This document shows, in pieces, positions 6,159 to 6,440 of a stretch of 6,440 nt of DNA. Made by a program: the position numbers and the translations under genes. Position 1 is the stretch's first letter. The number at the start of each line of letters is the position of its first letter. The notes below the pieces were generated by a model. That model was not told where the DNA came from, did no database searches, and saw only the letters and a list, made by a program, of their open reading frames with translations. This DNA comes from Ignavibacteriales bacterium UBA6490 (GTDB taxonomy: Bacteria; Bacteroidota; Ignavibacteria; Ignavibacteriales; Ignavibacteriaceae). The stretch spans positions 33,448-39,887 of the forward strand of contig DJMM01000004.1 in NCBI GenBank assembly GCA_002435365.1, given 5' to 3'.

Positions 6159-6368
6159 TTATACCGTGGGATGATTTGTAAATACTTTGGTTTCGGACTT
6201 ACCGTCCTCGTTTTCAATTACAAGCTCGGCCTCGTGAAGCATAGCTTCTGCGGTTGCACGCTTTAATGCTTCTTCTTTGTGAGGATATGATGCCAGCGGA
6301 GTTTGCTTACCGTTCTCCTTTACAAACCATTTCCCCTGGTTAAAGACAACAAAGAATTTTTTACTCAT
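6159..6368 (-). CDS. Small DUF2188-like protein of unknown function
   Basis: This is a 69-residue soluble protein with no signal peptide or membrane segment. Its pattern fits the DUF2188 family: a first strand KKFFVVFNQGKWFVKENG (3-20) with G12 and W14; a helix with HKEEALKRATAEAMLHEAEL (30-49) of the K-x-E-A-x-x-x-A type; and a last strand LVIENEDGKSETKVF (49-63) containing the typical D-G turn. Such proteins are short stand-alone domains found in many bacteria with no proven role. The ATG is supported by GGAG six bases upstream (6375-6378). The gene ends 14 bases from the transporter stop in convergent orientation, and no strong terminator hairpin is visible between the two. Confidence 0.85.
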   Translation of the reverse strand: MSKKFFVVFNQGKWFVKENGKQTPLASYPHKEEALKRATAEAMLHEAELVIENEDGKSETKVFTNHPTV

Positions 6369-6374
6369 GTAGTT

Positions 6375-6378
6375 CTCC
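6375..6378 (-). promoter_or_regulatory. Shine-Dalgarno GGAG for the DUF2188-like gene
   Basis: On the minus strand GGAG ends 6 bases before the ATG at 6366-6368. This is the clearest ribosome-binding site in the window, and it supports both the reality of this short gene and its start. Confidence 0.65.
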
Positions 6379-6407
6379 GGAATAATTTAATTGCTACAGG
6401 TTAAAAT

Positions 6408-6440
6408 ATGAAAAATTTAATGAAAGAAGTAAAGTTTTTT
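6408..6440 (+). CDS. Possible start of a further plus-strand gene, truncated by the window edge
   Basis: An ATG at 6408 opens a frame of exactly 11 codons (MKNLMKEVKFF) that is still open at the right edge. AGG lies 7 bases upstream (6398-6400). A short basic start followed by aromatic residues is a common N-terminus, and a gene here would be divergent from the DUF2188-like gene. Eleven codons are too few to be sure that it is coding, and no product can be named. Confidence 0.3.
   Translation, partial: MKNLMKEVKFF

Noticed and set aside
6145..6166. Terminator between the convergent genes
   Set aside because: Only a 4-base stem (CGGT/ACCG) and an AACCGGTT palindrome are present, without a T tract. 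Too weak to call.

Overview
The window reads as ordinary chromosome from a moderately AT-rich, Gram-negative-type bacterium, most likely of the Bacteroidota/Ignavibacteriota group. The reasons are the style of the polyphosphate kinase and the Mrp-type ATPase, an Nfu gene coupled to mrp, weak or absent Shine-Dalgarno sequences ahead of several genes, and a TAnnTTTG-like box upstream of ppk. The lineage is an inference from protein style, not a database result.

Left part (1-4130, all minus strand, transcribed right to left): a compact four-gene cluster. ppk (polyphosphate kinase) comes first, then a Mrp/ApbC-type P-loop ATPase, a 75-residue Nfu-type Fe-S scaffold domain, and an AI-2E-family membrane protein that runs off the left edge. 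The gaps after mrp and nfu are 1 and 2 bases, so these genes are probably co-transcribed and translationally coupled. Mrp and Nfu form a natural pair for Fe-S cluster handling. The Mrp protein contains no cysteine at all, so the CxxC of Nfu is the only obvious cluster ligand in the pair.

Middle (4131-4803): a 673-base non-coding region between divergently transcribed ppk and a transporter gene. It holds the most unusual feature of the window: a phased array of five hexamers (CYTAYC) at an exact 11-base period, at 4275-4324. Two more units lie in the opposite orientation at 4342-4358, and the whole block is bounded by CCGGTT and AACCGG, giving an imperfect inverted repeat of about 108 bases. 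Further right are possible decayed coding frames on the minus strand and a TTCACA/TGTGAA inverted repeat around an A tract.

Right part (4804-6440): a POT/PTR-like MFS transporter on the plus strand (probable proton-coupled peptide uptake), a convergent small DUF2188-type protein, and at the extreme right the possible first 11 codons of a divergent plus-strand gene. I see no mobile element with a recognisable transposase, no CRISPR array, and no tRNA or rRNA gene. I found no clearly new multi-gene system. The repeat block and the cysteine-free Mrp next to Nfu are the items most worth following up.
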